Positions 1-9,361 are shown, counted from the stretch's first letter. The stretch: 64,000 nt of DNA from Microbacterium sp. Gd 4-13 (GCF_003095395.1 NZ_QEIJ01000001.1:744001-808000); one strand, 5' to 3'. Notes: generated by a model not told the origin, from the letters alone. Translations and numbers: made by a program.

Positions 1-1401
1 GGCGAGGTTCTTGCCACCGGCGTCGCGGATGACCGGGGTGAGCAGTCCGCGCTCGGTGTCGACCGCGATCGACACGTTCTCCGACTCGGGGTAGACGATG
101 GAGTCGCCGTCGACCGTGGCGTTGACGATCGGGAACGCCTGGAGCGCCTCGATCGCGGCGAGGGCGAAGAACGGCAGGAACGAGAGCTTGTCACCCGTCT
201 TCTCCTGGAACTGCGCCTTGACCGCGTCGCGGTAGGCCGCGACCTTGGTGACGTCGACCTCGACCACGGTCGTGAGCTGCGCCGTGGCCTGCATCGATGC
301 CACCGCACGCTCGGCGATGACCTTGCGCAGGCGCGACATCTTCTGCGTGGTCCCGCGCAGCGGCGAGACCTCGACCGGCGCCGATGCAGCCGCGGTCGTC
401 GCGGCAACGGGTGCAGCGGCGGCCGGAGCCTGTGCGGCCTCCGCCGCCTTCAACACGTCTTCCTTGCGGATGCGTCCGCCGACGCCGCTTCCGGTCACGG
501 TCGAGAGGTCGACACCCTGCTGCTGGGCCAGACGACGCACCAGCGGCGTCACGTAGGTGACCTCGTCGTTCGACGCGACGACGGAGTCGGCGGGAGCCGG
601 AGCGGCCTCGGCCTTGGGAGCGGGTGCTTCCGCCTTCGGCGCGGGAGCGGCGGGTGCCTCGGCCTTCGGTGCCTCGGCCTTCGGCGCTTCCTCGACGGGC
701 TTCTCGGCAGCCGGAGCCGCGGGCTCGGCGGCGGGAGCCTGGGCCTTCGGAGCCTCGGGCTCGGCCGGGGCCGCGGGGGCCGCGCCACTGCCGATGCGCG
801 CGAGCGCAGCACCCACCTCGACGGTCTCGTCTTCGGCTACCAGGATCTCCCGCAGCGTGCCCGCGACGGGGGAGGGGATCTCGGTGTCGACCTTGTCGGT
901 CGAGATCTCGAGGAGCGGCTCGTCGACCGCGACATCGTCTCCGACGGCCTTCAGCCACCGGGTGACGGTGCCTTCCGTGACGCTCTCGCCGAGCTCGGGG
1001 AGACGCACCTCGGTCGCGTCGCCGGAGTCGGCGGGAGCGGCCTCGGCCTGCGGCTCAGGGGCGGCAGCGGGAGCCTCCGGCTCGGGCTGGGCCTGCTCGG
1101 CGGGCTCCTCGGCCGTTTCGGCAGGCGCTTCGTCGGCGGGGGCCGACGACGCCGGGGCGGACGAACCGTCACCGATCTTGGCGAGGATGGCGCCGACCTC
1201 GATGGTCTCGTCCTCCTGGACGAGGATCTCTTCGAGGACGCCGCTGACCGGCGAGGGAATCTCGGTGTCGACCTTGTCGGTCGAGATCTCCAGCAGACCT
1301 TCGTCTTCCTGGACGGTGTCGCCGACGTTCTTGAGCCAGCGGGTGACCGTTCCCTCGGTGACGCTCTCTCCGAGCGCGGGGAGGACGACGGAAGTGCTCA
1401 T
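1..1401 (-). CDS. sucB: Dihydrolipoamide acyltransferase E2, 2-oxoglutarate dehydrogenase type (partial)
   Basis: E2 core of a 2-oxo acid dehydrogenase complex; it passes the acyl group from the lipoyl arm to CoA. 467 codons are visible and the C-terminal end lies outside the window. It has two lipoyl domains, each with the STDKVDTE motif (lipoyl lysines K43 and K170). Both are followed by long Ala/Pro/Glu linkers. A peripheral-subunit-binding domain begins near residue 281, then the start of the catalytic domain. The ATG at 1401 has a GAAGGAG ribosome-binding site. It is the last gene of the leftward pepA-lpdA-sucB run and lies 54 bp after lpdA. The pairing with lpdA fits a shared E2/E3 unit. 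The name sucB rests on family resemblance; a pyruvate or branched-chain E2 is not excluded. Confidence 0.9.
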   Translation of the reverse strand, partial: MSTSVVLPALGESVTEGTVTRWLKNVGDTVQEDEGLLEISTDKVDTEIPSPVSGVLEEILVQEDETIEVGAILAKIGDGSSAPASSAPADEAPAETAEEPAEQAQPEPEAPAAAPEPQAEAAPADSGDATEVRLPELGESVTEGTVTRWLKAVGDDVAVDEPLLEISTDKVDTEIPSPVAGTLREILVAEDETVEVGAALARIGSGAAPAAPAEPEAPKAQAPAAEPAAPAAEKPVEEAPKAEAPKAEAPAAPAPKAEAPAPKAEAAPAPADSVVASNDEVTYVTPLVRRLAQQQGVDLSTVTGSGVGGRIRKEDVLKAAEAAQAPAAAAPVAATTAAASAPVEVSPLRGTTQKMSRLRKVIAERAVASMQATAQLTTVVEVDVTKVAAYRDAVKAQFQEKTGDKLSFLPFFALAAIEALQAFPIVNATVDGDSIVYPESENVSIAVDTERGLLTPVIRDAGGKNLA

Positions 1402-1455
1402 GAGCTTGTCTCCTTCAAAACCGTAAGTGGTTCTAGCTTAGTGACGCGAAATGCG

Positions 1456-2829
1456 TCAGAGCGTGTGCAGCGGTTTGCCCGCGAGAGCGAGGAACGCTTC
1501 TCCGAGGGCTTCGCTCTGCGTGGGGTGTGCATGGACGAACGGTGCGATGTCTTCTGGATGCGCTTCCCAGCCGACCGCCAACTGCGCCTCGGTGATGAGT
1601 TCGCCGACGCGATCGCCGACGAGATGCGCACCGATGATCGGGCCGTCCTTCTTACGAACGATCTTCACGACACCGGGGGTGCCGAGGATCTCGCTCTTGG
1701 CGTTACCCGCCAGGTTGTACTCGTACGCCACGATCGCGTCGGCGCCGTGTGCGGCGACGGCATCTGCCTCCGTGACGCCCACCGACGCGACTTCCGGTCG
1801 CGAGTAGGCGACGCGCGGGATCTGCTCGTCGGGGATGAGAACCGGCGAACGTCCGGCGATCTCCTCGGCGACGAAGATGCCCTGTTGGAAGCTCCGGTGC
1901 GCCAGCTGCGGGCCGACCACGATGTCGCCGACCGCCCAGACATGCGCGACATCTGTCCGGAGCCTCTCATCGGTGCGCACGAAGCCGCGGTCGAGCACGA
2001 CGCCGGCCTCTTCGTAGCCGAGGCCCTCCGTCGCTGCGGCCCGACCGACGGCCACCAGCACGTAGTCGGCGGTCAGTTCGGTCCCCTCCTCCAGCCGCAC
2101 GGTGACCGAATCGCCCGTCTGGGTGAGCGAGTCGAAGCGCACGCCGGTCCGCGCGACGATCCCTCGCTTGCGGAACGCGCGCTCGAGAGCCTTGCTGGAC
2201 GACGCATCCTCGGTCGGCAGCAGTCGATCGAGGGCTTCGACGATGGTGACCTCGGCGCCGAGCGAGCGCCACGCGCTAGCGAACTCGACGCCGATGACCC
2301 CGCCGCCCAGAACGACGACGTGGTCGGGGATGACGTCGAGCTCGAGAGCATGCTCACTGGTGAGCACGCGGCCTTCCACCGCCAGGCCGGGCAGGGTGCG
2401 GCTGTACGAGCCCGTCGCCAAGATCACATCGCGACCACGGTAGACATCGTCGCCGACGCGTACCGCCGGCCCCTCGACGAGAACACCCTCGCCCGAGACG
2501 ACGGTGATGCCCCGAGCGCTGACCAGCCCCTGGAGCCCCTTGTACTTCTTCGAGACGACGCCCTGGCGGTACTCGCGCACGCCGGCGGCGTCGATGCGGT
2601 CGAGGTGCACGTGCACACCCACGGATGCTGCGTCACGCGCGGTGTCGGCGACCTCGCCGGCGTGCAGCAGCGCCTTGGTGGGGATGCAGCCCCGGTGGAG
2701 GCATGTGCCGCCCAGCTTGTCTTTCTCCACGATCACGACCGAGGCTCCGAGTTCCGCCGCACGGAGGGCCGCAGCGTATCCACCGCTGCCTCCGCCGAGG
2801 ATCACGACATCGGCCGTGTGGTCGGTCAC
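1456..2829 (-). CDS. lpdA: Dihydrolipoyl dehydrogenase (E3)
   Basis: FAD flavoenzyme that reoxidises dihydrolipoamide on E2 with NAD+. The 457 aa length is typical. Visible features are the N-terminal FAD-binding GGGSGG (residues 12-17), the redox disulfide motif GGTCLHRGCIPTK with C43 and C48, a second Rossmann motif for NAD (VVLGGGVIGVE), and the C-terminal HAHPTQSEALGEA segment carrying the catalytic His/Glu pair. It starts at GTG 2829, overlapping the pepA stop by 4 bp (GTGA), so it is probably translationally coupled to pepA. It lies directly upstream of sucB in the same transcription unit. Confidence 0.95.
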   Translation of the reverse strand: MTDHTADVVILGGGSGGYAAALRAAELGASVVIVEKDKLGGTCLHRGCIPTKALLHAGEVADTARDAASVGVHVHLDRIDAAGVREYRQGVVSKKYKGLQGLVSARGITVVSGEGVLVEGPAVRVGDDVYRGRDVILATGSYSRTLPGLAVEGRVLTSEHALELDVIPDHVVVLGGGVIGVEFASAWRSLGAEVTIVEALDRLLPTEDASSSKALERAFRKRGIVARTGVRFDSLTQTGDSVTVRLEEGTELTADYVLVAVGRAAATEGLGYEEAGVVLDRGFVRTDERLRTDVAHVWAVGDIVVGPQLAHRSFQQGIFVAEEIAGRSPVLIPDEQIPRVAYSRPEVASVGVTEADAVAAHGADAIVAYEYNLAGNAKSEILGTPGVVKIVRKKDGPIIGAHLVGDRVGELITEAQLAVGWEAHPEDIAPFVHAHPTQSEALGEAFLALAGKPLHTL

Positions 2830-4295
2830 CGCTGGGCCTCGGCGGCCAGGAGTTCGATGAGCGATCTCGTCGCCGCTCCGGTCACTCCCTTATCGGTGAA
2901 CCCGAAGGCGCCGCCCTTGTTCATTCCGACCCCGGCGATGTCGAGGTGCAGCCAGGGGATCCGCGCCGCATCCGCGTCGTCAGACACGCGCCCGACGAAC
3001 CGCTCGAGGAAGAGGCCCGCGAACATCGTGCCGCCCGCGGGGTCGCCCATCTTGGCGTTCTGCAGGTCGGCGATGGGGGAGTCGAGCTCGTCGCGCATGT
3101 GCTCCGGCAGGGGGAGACGCCACGCCAGCTCTGCGGAGCGGTCCGCGGCGGCGAGGTAATCCGCGACAGCGTCGTCGTCGCCCATCACGCCGGTGTGCCT
3201 CGTGCCGAGCGCGACGGTGACGGCGCCGGTGAGGGTGGCGATATCGACGACCAGGTCAGGATGCTCGCGGCTCGCTGCCACGAGGCCGTCGGCGAGAACG
3301 AGTCGCCCCTCGGCGTCGGTGTTGGTCACCTCGACGGTCTGACCGTCGAGCATCCGCAGCACGTCGCCCGGGCGGGTCGCGCGACCGGACGGCATGTTGT
3401 CGGCGATGCAGAGCCAGCCGGTGACCCGCACCGGCAGCTGCAGCGCGGCGGCGGCCCGCACCACGGCGAGAACGGTCGCAGCCCCGCACATGTCGTACTT
3501 CATGCCCACCATCGACGCCGCGGGCTTGAGCGACAGACCGCCGGTATCGAACGTGATGCCTTTGCCGACGAGAGCCACGTGGCGCGTTGCGCCGGCGGGC
3601 GCGTAGTCGAGACGCACGAGGCGTGGCGGACGGTCAGAGCCCTGCCCGACGCCGAGGATCCCGCCGAAACCGTCGGCGCGCAGGGCGTCCTCGTCCCACA
3701 CACGCACGTCGACGGCGAGGTCGGCGACGGACGCCTGGGCGCGTTCTGCCAGATCGGCCGGGCCCAGCCACTCGGCCGGAGTGGTCACAAGATCCTTCAC
3801 GAGGGCGACGGCATCGCCGATCGCCGCCACGGCGGCCACATCCTCGGACGACGGAGCGGCCTCGGTGTGCACGGTGACCTCGACCGCTCGCGAAGCGGGG
3901 GCTTTCATCGCATACCCCGTGAAGCGGTACCCGCCCAGCGCGGCGCCCTCGGCCAGCGGTCGCCAGACGTCGCCGTCCGCGCCGGGAGCGGCGAGAGCAA
4001 CCCGGTCGAACCCGGTGAGCGATCTGATCCCCGTGCCCGCAGCATCCCGCAACGATCCGGCGTCGTCCTTACGTCCACGCCCGGCTACGGCCAGGGGGAG
4101 CTCGACTCCTTCGGCGACGATGCGCTGATACGAACCCGCGCCGCCGGTGAACCCGATACGGCGCAACTGCGCCGCGAGTCCGGGCCATCCGTCGATCTCT
4201 GTGGTGTCGTCGAGATGCGGAAGTAGGAGGAGGAGCGCGTCGGCATCGGCCTCGCGGACCGATGAGCTGCTGTGCGCGAGACGGGGAAACGGCAT
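2826..4295 (-). CDS. pepA: Leucyl aminopeptidase, M17 family
   Basis: Cytosolic metallo-aminopeptidase that removes N-terminal residues from peptides. The 489 aa length is normal for M17. The C-terminal catalytic domain shows the signature NTDAEGRL, the metal/active-site lysine stretch VGKGITFDTGG and the DIATLTGA segment. It is the first gene of the pepA-lpdA-sucB run. The ATG at 4295 lies 6 nt after a TAGGAT hexamer on the same strand (4302-4307), so the mRNA may be leaderless. It is divergent from the PAC2 gene at 4379; both promoters share an 83-bp gap with a GC-rich palindrome. Confidence 0.93.
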   Translation of the reverse strand: MPFPRLAHSSSSVREADADALLLLLPHLDDTTEIDGWPGLAAQLRRIGFTGGAGSYQRIVAEGVELPLAVAGRGRKDDAGSLRDAAGTGIRSLTGFDRVALAAPGADGDVWRPLAEGAALGGYRFTGYAMKAPASRAVEVTVHTEAAPSSEDVAAVAAIGDAVALVKDLVTTPAEWLGPADLAERAQASVADLAVDVRVWDEDALRADGFGGILGVGQGSDRPPRLVRLDYAPAGATRHVALVGKGITFDTGGLSLKPAASMVGMKYDMCGAATVLAVVRAAAALQLPVRVTGWLCIADNMPSGRATRPGDVLRMLDGQTVEVTNTDAEGRLVLADGLVAASREHPDLVVDIATLTGAVTVALGTRHTGVMGDDDAVADYLAAADRSAELAWRLPLPEHMRDELDSPIADLQNAKMGDPAGGTMFAGLFLERFVGRVSDDADAARIPWLHLDIAGVGMNKGGAFGFTDKGVTGAATRSLIELLAAEAQR

Positions 4296-4329
4296 GTCTC
4301 CATCCTAAGGAGCGCTGTTCGCTGTCAGC

Positions 4330-4349
4330 GGGACCCCCGCGCGGGTCCC
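4330..4349. promoter_or_regulatory. GC palindrome in a divergent promoter gap
   Basis: Perfect 7-bp arms GGGACCC / GGGTCCC with a 6-bp spacer. It lies between the divergent pepA and PAC2 genes, near the -35 position of the PAC2 -10 hexamer TAGAGT (4367-4372). It could be an operator acting on both genes or just a GC-rich hairpin. No regulator is known. Confidence 0.3.
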
Positions 4350-4378
4350 GTGTCGTGCACGGCTTCTAGAGTGGAGGC

Positions 4379-5308
4379 ATGCCCTCTTCAGCGCCGCTGT
4401 TCGAACGCGCCCCCTCGGCGCCGCCGGTGCCGCCGGGTCTGCCGCTCGTGATCGCGCTCACCGGCTTCACCGACGCGGGAGGAGCCGTCGCTCAGGTGGT
4501 GGAGTACTTCCGCGACGAGCTCGACCCGTCGCCGGTGTTCGCCTACTCCAACGACGTCCTGCTCGATTACCGCGCCCGACGCCCGATCATCTCGTTCGAC
4601 GGCGATCATCTCTCCGACTACCAGCCGCCTCGGCTCGAAGTCTCGCTCGCGCACGACGCTCTCGGACAACCGTTCGTCCTCCTCGCCGGGTACGAACCCG
4701 ACTTCGCGTGGGACGCCTTCGCCGCCTCGGTCCTCGAGATCGCCGCAACGCTGCACGTCTCCTCGGTCACCTGGGTCCACGCGATACCCATGCCCGTCCC
4801 GCACACGCGTCCGGTCGGTACAACGGTGAGCGGCACTCGCGCCGACCTCATCGATGCGCATTCGGTCTGGCGTCCGCAAACCCAGGTGCCCGCGACGATC
4901 GGTCACCTGCTCGAATACCGCTTCGCGGAGTCGGGGGCGCAGATCGCCGGCTTCGTGCTGCTCGTTCCCCACTACCTGGGCGACACCGAGTACCCCGCGG
5001 CCGCGTTGGCCGGTCTCGACAGCCTCACCGTCGCCACCGGCCTCATCTTCTCCGGCGACCGGCTTCGCGATGAGAACCGCGACTTCTTGACCAAGGTGCA
5101 GGATCAGGTCGAAGCGAGCGACGACCTGACTCGAATGATCGAAGGCCTGGAGGAGCGCTACGACTCCTATATGGCGGGCTCGACACAAGCGACGCCGATC
5201 ATCCACACCGGCGACCTCCCCAGCGCCGACGAGCTCGGCGCAGAACTCGAGCGCTTCCTCGCCTCACGCCCGTCCGGTGAGGACGAACCGCGAAACGGCC
5301 TGGGCTGA
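4379..5308 (+). CDS. PAC2 family protein (proteasome-assembly-chaperone-like)
   Basis: 309 aa cytosolic protein of the PAC2 family, which is conserved in actinobacteria. The alpha/beta core is visible from LVIALTGFTDAGGAVAQVVEYF (about residues 22-43), then LDYRARRP and the VTWVHAIPMPVPHTRP segment. The last 60 residues are acidic and probably helical. Its biochemical role is not established in bacteria; a link to the proteasome is known only from eukaryotic and archaeal relatives. The ATG at 4379 is 6 nt downstream of TAGAGT, which suggests leaderless transcription, though GGAGG also sits in that gap. Upstream neighbour of the primary sigma factor gene. Confidence 0.85.
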   Translation: MPSSAPLFERAPSAPPVPPGLPLVIALTGFTDAGGAVAQVVEYFRDELDPSPVFAYSNDVLLDYRARRPIISFDGDHLSDYQPPRLEVSLAHDALGQPFVLLAGYEPDFAWDAFAASVLEIAATLHVSSVTWVHAIPMPVPHTRPVGTTVSGTRADLIDAHSVWRPQTQVPATIGHLLEYRFAESGAQIAGFVLLVPHYLGDTEYPAAALAGLDSLTVATGLIFSGDRLRDENRDFLTKVQDQVEASDDLTRMIEGLEERYDSYMAGSTQATPIIHTGDLPSADELGAELERFLASRPSGEDEPRNGLG

Positions 5309-5322
5309 GCGGAATATCGCAC

Positions 5323-5352
5323 TGGACCCCGGTGTTATCCGGGGTGTACCCT
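5323..5352 (+). promoter_or_regulatory. Possible promoter upstream of sigA
   Basis: TGGACC (5323-5328), an 18-bp spacer and TACCCT (5347-5352) form a plausible housekeeping promoter about 170 nt before the sigA start. A consensus TTGACA at 5450-5455 lacks a good -10 at the right distance. Weak call. Confidence 0.3.
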
Positions 5353-5521
5353 TCCGCGCGCGTCAGGTCCGCTGCCCAACGTGTGCGACAATGAAGACCC
5401 TGACCCGTTGTCGACCGGTCGGCGTGTGCATCCGCTTCGCCGTTCGGACTTGACAAGGGTCTTACTAGTGTCCGAGAACGTCCGGCGGCAGCCGACGGAC
5501 CTACCCGGCGAAAGGCGAAAC

Positions 5522-6841
5522 GTGGCAGGCACGAGCACCAAGACCCGCACCCCGAAGGACACCGACCTCGACGACGTCGAGAGCGAGACCGCGGCAGCGC
5601 CCGCGAAGAAGGCCCCGGCCAAGAAGGCCCCCGCCAAGGCGAAGGCAGCCGCCAAGCCGAAGGCAGCGTCGAAGGCGAAGGCCTCCGACGAAGATCCCGA
5701 AGACGAGACCGAGCTGGACGGCGAGGTCGAGGTCGACGACTCGGACGACTCCGACGACGCGAGCGACGACGCTCCCGCGGCGGCGACCCCGAAGAAGGCA
5801 GACGGAGACGACGACGAGGAAGAGTCGACCAAGCCGGCCTTCACCGAGCCGCTCCCGACGGGGGCGATCGTCATCTCCTCCAGCGACGACGACGAGGTGC
5901 CGGTCTACTCGGCGCAGATCACCGGCGCCACGGCCGACCCCGTCAAGGACTACCTCAAGCAGATCGGTAAGGTTCCGCTGCTGAACGCGGCCGAAGAGGT
6001 CGAGCTCGCGATGCGTATCGAGGCCGGTCTGTTCGCCGAAGAGAAGCTGTCGCACATGTCGGCCGCCGAGAAGTCGAAGCAGCTCGGCCTCGACCTGCAG
6101 TGGGTTGCCCGCGACGGTCAGCGTGCAAAGAGCCACCTGCTCGGCGCGAACCTCCGTCTGGTCGTCTCGCTGGCGAAGCGCTACACCGGTCGTGGCATGC
6201 AGTTCCTCGATCTGATCCAGGAAGGCAACCTGGGCCTGATCCGTGCCGTTGAGAAGTTCGACTACACCAAGGGCTTCAAGTTCTCGACGTACGCCACCTG
6301 GTGGATCCGTCAGGCGATCACCCGTGCCATGGCAGACCAGGCCCGCACCATCCGCATCCCCGTGCACATGGTCGAGGTCATCAACAAGCTTGCCCGCGTT
6401 CAGCGCCAGATGCTCCAGGACCTGGGTCGCGAACCCACGCCCGAGGAGCTCAGCCGCGAGCTCGACATGACCCCCGAGAAGGTCATCGAGGTGCAGAAGT
6501 ACGGCCGCGAGCCGATCTCGCTGCACACCCCGCTCGGCGAGGACGGCGACAGCGAGTTCGGCGACCTGATCGAAGACACCGAAGCGGTCGTCCCGGCCGA
6601 CGCGGTCGGCTTCACGATGCTGCAGCGTCAGCTCGAGTCGCTTCTCGATTCGCTCTCCGAGCGCGAGGCCGGCGTGATCCGCATGCGCTTCGGCCTGGGT
6701 GACGGGCAGCCTAAGACCCTCGACCAGATCGGCGACACGTTCGGCGTGACGCGCGAGCGCATTCGTCAGATCGAGTCGAAGACCATGGCGAAACTCCGCC
6801 ACCCCAGCCGGTCGCAGTCGCTGCGCGACTACCTCGAGTAA
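5522..6841 (+). CDS. sigA: Primary RNA polymerase sigma factor (SigA/RpoD/HrdB)
   Basis: Housekeeping sigma-70 factor that directs core RNA polymerase to -35/-10 promoters. 439 aa from GTG 5522, chosen because GGCGAAAGGCGAAAC precedes it and the protein then begins MAGTSTKT. The reading frame is open further upstream (to an ATG at 5381) but that stretch does not look like protein. The first ~135 residues are a Lys/Ala-rich then acidic low-complexity tail typical of actinobacteria. Region 1.2 follows ([16 protein letters not shown]), then region 2 with [20 protein letters not shown] and [12 protein letters not shown], region 3 and region 4 ([10 protein letters not shown]). It ends in RDYLE like other primary sigmas. 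The next gene begins 12 bp downstream. Confidence 0.96.
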   Translation: MAGTSTKTRTPKDTDLDDVESETAAAPAKKAPAKKAPAKAKAAAKPKAASKAKASDEDPEDETELDGEVEVDDSDDSDDASDDAPAAATPKKADGDDDEEESTKPAFTEPLPTGAIVISSSDDDEVPVYSAQITGATADPVKDYLKQIGKVPLLNAAEEVELAMRIEAGLFAEEKLSHMSAAEKSKQLGLDLQWVARDGQRAKSHLLGANLRLVVSLAKRYTGRGMQFLDLIQEGNLGLIRAVEKFDYTKGFKFSTYATWWIRQAITRAMADQARTIRIPVHMVEVINKLARVQRQMLQDLGREPTPEELSRELDMTPEKVIEVQKYGREPISLHTPLGEDGDSEFGDLIEDTEAVVPADAVGFTMLQRQLESLLDSLSEREAGVIRMRFGLGDGQPKTLDQIGDTFGVTRERIRQIESKTMAKLRHPSRSQSLRDYLE

Positions 6842-6853
6842 GCGGGAGCCTTC

Positions 6854-7552
6854 GTGACCGACGCAGCAAACGCCGGTAAAGCACTCACCACGATCGTCGA
6901 CGGTTCGTCGTTCGCTCGCATCCCGATCCGCACACGGGTCGTGTTGCCGGGCGACGACCTCGACACGTTCCTCCGCGAGTACGCGGTGGGGGCCGTCGAG
7001 GCCGGAGACATCCTCTTCGTGACCGAGAAGATCGTCGCGATCACCCAGGGTCGTTCCTACCTGGTCGAAGACATCACGCCTCGCCGCCTGGCGCTGTTCC
7101 TCTCCAAGTACGTCACGCGCACGCCGTACGGCATCGGCCTCGGCATGCCCGAGACGATGGAGATGGCGCTCCGTGAGTGCGGCACGCCCCGCATCCTCTT
7201 CGCTGCCGCGGTCTCTGCGGTGACGAAGGCGTTCGGGCGCAAGGGCGACTTCTACCGCATCGCGGGAGACAAGGCCCGCGCGATCGACGGCCCGACCAAG
7301 GGCACCATCCCGCCGTACAACAAGGCGGTCGTACTGGGCCCCGAGCGCCCGCGCGAGGTCGCGTCGCACGTCAAGTCGATGCTTCCGGTCTCCGCCGAGG
7401 TGGCCGTGGTCGACATCAACGACCTGGGCGGCAACATCCTCGGCTCGACCCTCGACAAGGCCGGTGAGCGACGCCTCCTGGCGATCCTGTCGGACAACCC
7501 TCTCGGCCAAGGGCACGAGTCGACACCGCTCGGTGTGGTCCGCAAGGTCTGA
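6854..7552 (+). CDS. CofE-like F420-0:gamma-glutamyl ligase family protein
   Basis: 232 aa protein resembling coenzyme F420-0:L-glutamate ligase. It has the N-terminal IPIRTRVVLPGDDL segment, TEKIVAITQGRS, and a C-terminal VVDINDLGGNILGS that fits the metal/GTP region of the family. The GTG start is 12 bp after sigA, so the two are probably co-transcribed, and a strong hairpin terminator follows at 7559. No other F420 biosynthesis gene is visible, so activity on F420 is uncertain; in organisms without F420 the family may ligate glutamate to another acceptor. Family membership is fairly secure, the substrate is not. Confidence 0.65.
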   Translation: MTDAANAGKALTTIVDGSSFARIPIRTRVVLPGDDLDTFLREYAVGAVEAGDILFVTEKIVAITQGRSYLVEDITPRRLALFLSKYVTRTPYGIGLGMPETMEMALRECGTPRILFAAAVSAVTKAFGRKGDFYRIAGDKARAIDGPTKGTIPPYNKAVVLGPERPREVASHVKSMLPVSAEVAVVDINDLGGNILGSTLDKAGERRLLAILSDNPLGQGHESTPLGVVRKV

Positions 7553-7558
7553 CACACG

Positions 7559-7611
7559 ACGAAGCCCCGTTCTCGTCATCCCGCATCGGGATGTCGGCAA
7601 CGGGGCTTCGT
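7559..7611. terminator. Bidirectional hairpin terminator
   Basis: Outer arms ACGAAGCCCCGTT (7559-7571) and AACGGGGCTTCGT (7599-7611) pair perfectly over 13 bp. An inner stem CATCCC/GGGATG is nested inside. It lies between the convergent CofE-like gene and the ATP-grasp gene, so it can serve both. Confidence 0.8.
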
Positions 7612-7618
7612 GGTTTCG

Positions 7619-8641
7619 TCAGAAACCGATCGCGGCCTGGTAGCGGGGCTTGTGACCGGTGCGGATGCCGGTGACGCTGGGCTTGTTCTCGTACACTCCT
7701 GCGCCCCAGTTGCCCTCGACGAGCACCGGACCGTCGGCCGTCACGACGATGTCCCACCCCACGTACTGCACCTGGGGGACCACGCGCGCGACGCGGTCGA
7801 CGAACGCGCGCACCTCGTCTATCAGTGGCAGTTGGAAGTCTGCGATACGGAACCCCGAGTCGGGGTGTGTCTCGTGCACGTGACCGTGCGAGTCGTACCC
7901 GGGACCGACTGCTCGGCCCGATTCGTCGAGCATCGTGTAGAAGCCGCCGAAGGTCATCTGGTCGCTGACCGCGCCGCGACCGAACTTCTGCGCCATGGCG
8001 AGGATGTGGGTGCGCTGACCGTCGAAGAATGCTGTCACCCGGGTCGTATTCACGGTGCCGGGGCAGACGGCGGCGAGGTCGGGATGCTGCGAGATGACCT
8101 CTTCGATGAGCAGCTCGCCCCGCTCCCACAGGCCGCGGTGGAACTGCGACCAGTCCTCGACCTCGGCCGCGTGATAGCGGTGCACCCCGGTGCCGGCCTG
8201 ACCGACGGGCTCCTTCGTCACGATCGTGCCGAGCCGCTCGGCGAACGCTTTCACCTCGTCGGCGTTGTCGGCCGTCACCACCATCCAGTCGCGGTGCAGA
8301 TGCTCGCTGAAGACCTGGTCGAACTCGACCTTGTCCTGGAAGATGTGCCGATAGTCGGGGTGGTCGTACTTCTGCGAGATCTGGTTCGAGACGGGGTGCG
8401 TCATGTACGTGGCCCGCTCGGCACGGGTCAGGATCGAGAAGTCGTAGTCGACGTAATCCTGGAACCCGACATTGCGGAAACCCGCCTGCCAGAGCATGTC
8501 GGCGACGATGAACGGCGTCCACTTCCCGTGGTCGCGCGACGCCTCGCGCGCACGCTCGAAGACGGATCCGACGTCGATGCGTCGGGCGCGCCCGACGAGG
8601 TAGCGAAGGCGGGGCGCGAGGGCGAAGCCCTGGTCTGGCAT
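7619..8641 (-). CDS. ATP-grasp protein of the sugar-transfer-associated type
   Basis: 340 aa protein resembling the family called sugar-transfer associated ATP-grasp. Such enzymes use ATP to join a carboxylate to an amine or thiol. Visible features are the nucleotide-contact segment VTKEPVGQAGTG (about residues 136-147), EELLIEEV-like strands, and the C-terminal metal/ATP motif VGWDIVVTADGPVLVEGN. There is no signal peptide or membrane segment. It stands alone and is divergent from the alanine racemase pair, 45 bp away. Relatives often occur in capsule or exopolysaccharide loci, but no such genes adjoin here, so substrate and pathway are unknown. Confidence 0.75.
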   Translation of the reverse strand: MPDQGFALAPRLRYLVGRARRIDVGSVFERAREASRDHGKWTPFIVADMLWQAGFRNVGFQDYVDYDFSILTRAERATYMTHPVSNQISQKYDHPDYRHIFQDKVEFDQVFSEHLHRDWMVVTADNADEVKAFAERLGTIVTKEPVGQAGTGVHRYHAAEVEDWSQFHRGLWERGELLIEEVISQHPDLAAVCPGTVNTTRVTAFFDGQRTHILAMAQKFGRGAVSDQMTFGGFYTMLDESGRAVGPGYDSHGHVHETHPDSGFRIADFQLPLIDEVRAFVDRVARVVPQVQYVGWDIVVTADGPVLVEGNWGAGVYENKPSVTGIRTGHKPRYQAAIGF

Positions 8642-8686
8642 ACGAGCTCCGGGGTCGGCGGACGAGACCCCGTTAGTCTAGTTGTC

Positions 8687-9361
8687 GTGACTGTGGCCTT
8701 CCGTGAGAGAGCAGAGAGCCGGCCCGATCGCACTCCGCTCGCCACCGTCTCGAGGGCCGCGCTGATGCAGAACGCCGTCTCCTCCCAGGCCCGCACGTAC
8801 TCCTCCCGCCTCCTGCGATCAGACGCCTGGGGCCACGGCACCGATGTCGTCGTCGATGTCCTGTCGGAAGCCGGGTTCACTCCGGCCGATCCAGCTGACG
8901 CGGCGGCGCCCGACCCCGTCGACCCCGTCGCGCTCTTCGGGCTTCCCGGTGCCCCCGCAGCATCCACCCCCGCGCTGCGGTTCAGCGGGGCGGTCCTTGC
9001 GACGAAGAATCTCCGCGCCGGCGAGGGCGTCTCGTACGGGTACCTCTACCGCGCGGCAGCCGACACCCGCATCGCACTCGTGACCGGCGGGTACGGGCAG
9101 GGGGTCGTGCGCTCCCTGGGCGGCTCCGTCGCCGTGACGATCGGTGGGCACCGCCGTCCGATCGTCGGACGGGTCGCGATGGACGTCTGCGTCGTCGAGA
9201 TCGCGGATGCTGCGATCCAGCGCGGCGACGAGGCCGTCTTCTTCGGCGATCCCGCCCGCGACGAGCCGTCGCTGGGGGAGTGGTGCGCCGCGACCGGTCT
9301 CTCCGGCGGCGAACTCGTCACCGCCGCGGGACTGCACGCTGCACGACGGGTCATCGCGTGA
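8687..9361 (+). CDS. Alanine-racemase paralogue lacking most of the PLP barrel
   Basis: 224 aa. The first ~60 residues still match the N-terminus of an alanine racemase (SRAALMQNA, then LLRSDAWGHG). The PLP-binding lysine of the usual KxDAYGHG motif is replaced by R44, and the rest of the TIM barrel is missing. After a Pro/Ala/Asp linker comes a complete-looking C-terminal beta domain with the catalytic tyrosine (GEGVSYGYLYR, Y117) and VGRVAMD. GTG 8687 lies 7 nt after TAGTCT, so the transcript is probably leaderless. Its stop overlaps the next start by 4 bp (GTGA). It cannot bind PLP in the usual way; a partner role with the next gene product is the likely explanation (inference). Confidence 0.8.
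   Translation: MTVAFRERAESRPDRTPLATVSRAALMQNAVSSQARTYSSRLLRSDAWGHGTDVVVDVLSEAGFTPADPADAAAPDPVDPVALFGLPGAPAASTPALRFSGAVLATKNLRAGEGVSYGYLYRAAADTRIALVTGGYGQGVVRSLGGSVAVTIGGHRRPIVGRVAMDVCVVEIADAAIQRGDEAVFFGDPARDEPSLGEWCAATGLSGGELVTAAGLHAARRVIA

Noticed and set aside
5450..5455. Consensus TTGACA upstream of sigA as its promoter
   Set aside because: No acceptable -10 lies 16-18 bp downstream.
5501..7600. A 699-codon minus-strand open frame across sigA and the CofE-like gene
   Set aside because: It spans two clear plus-strand genes and a terminator and has no recognisable domain.
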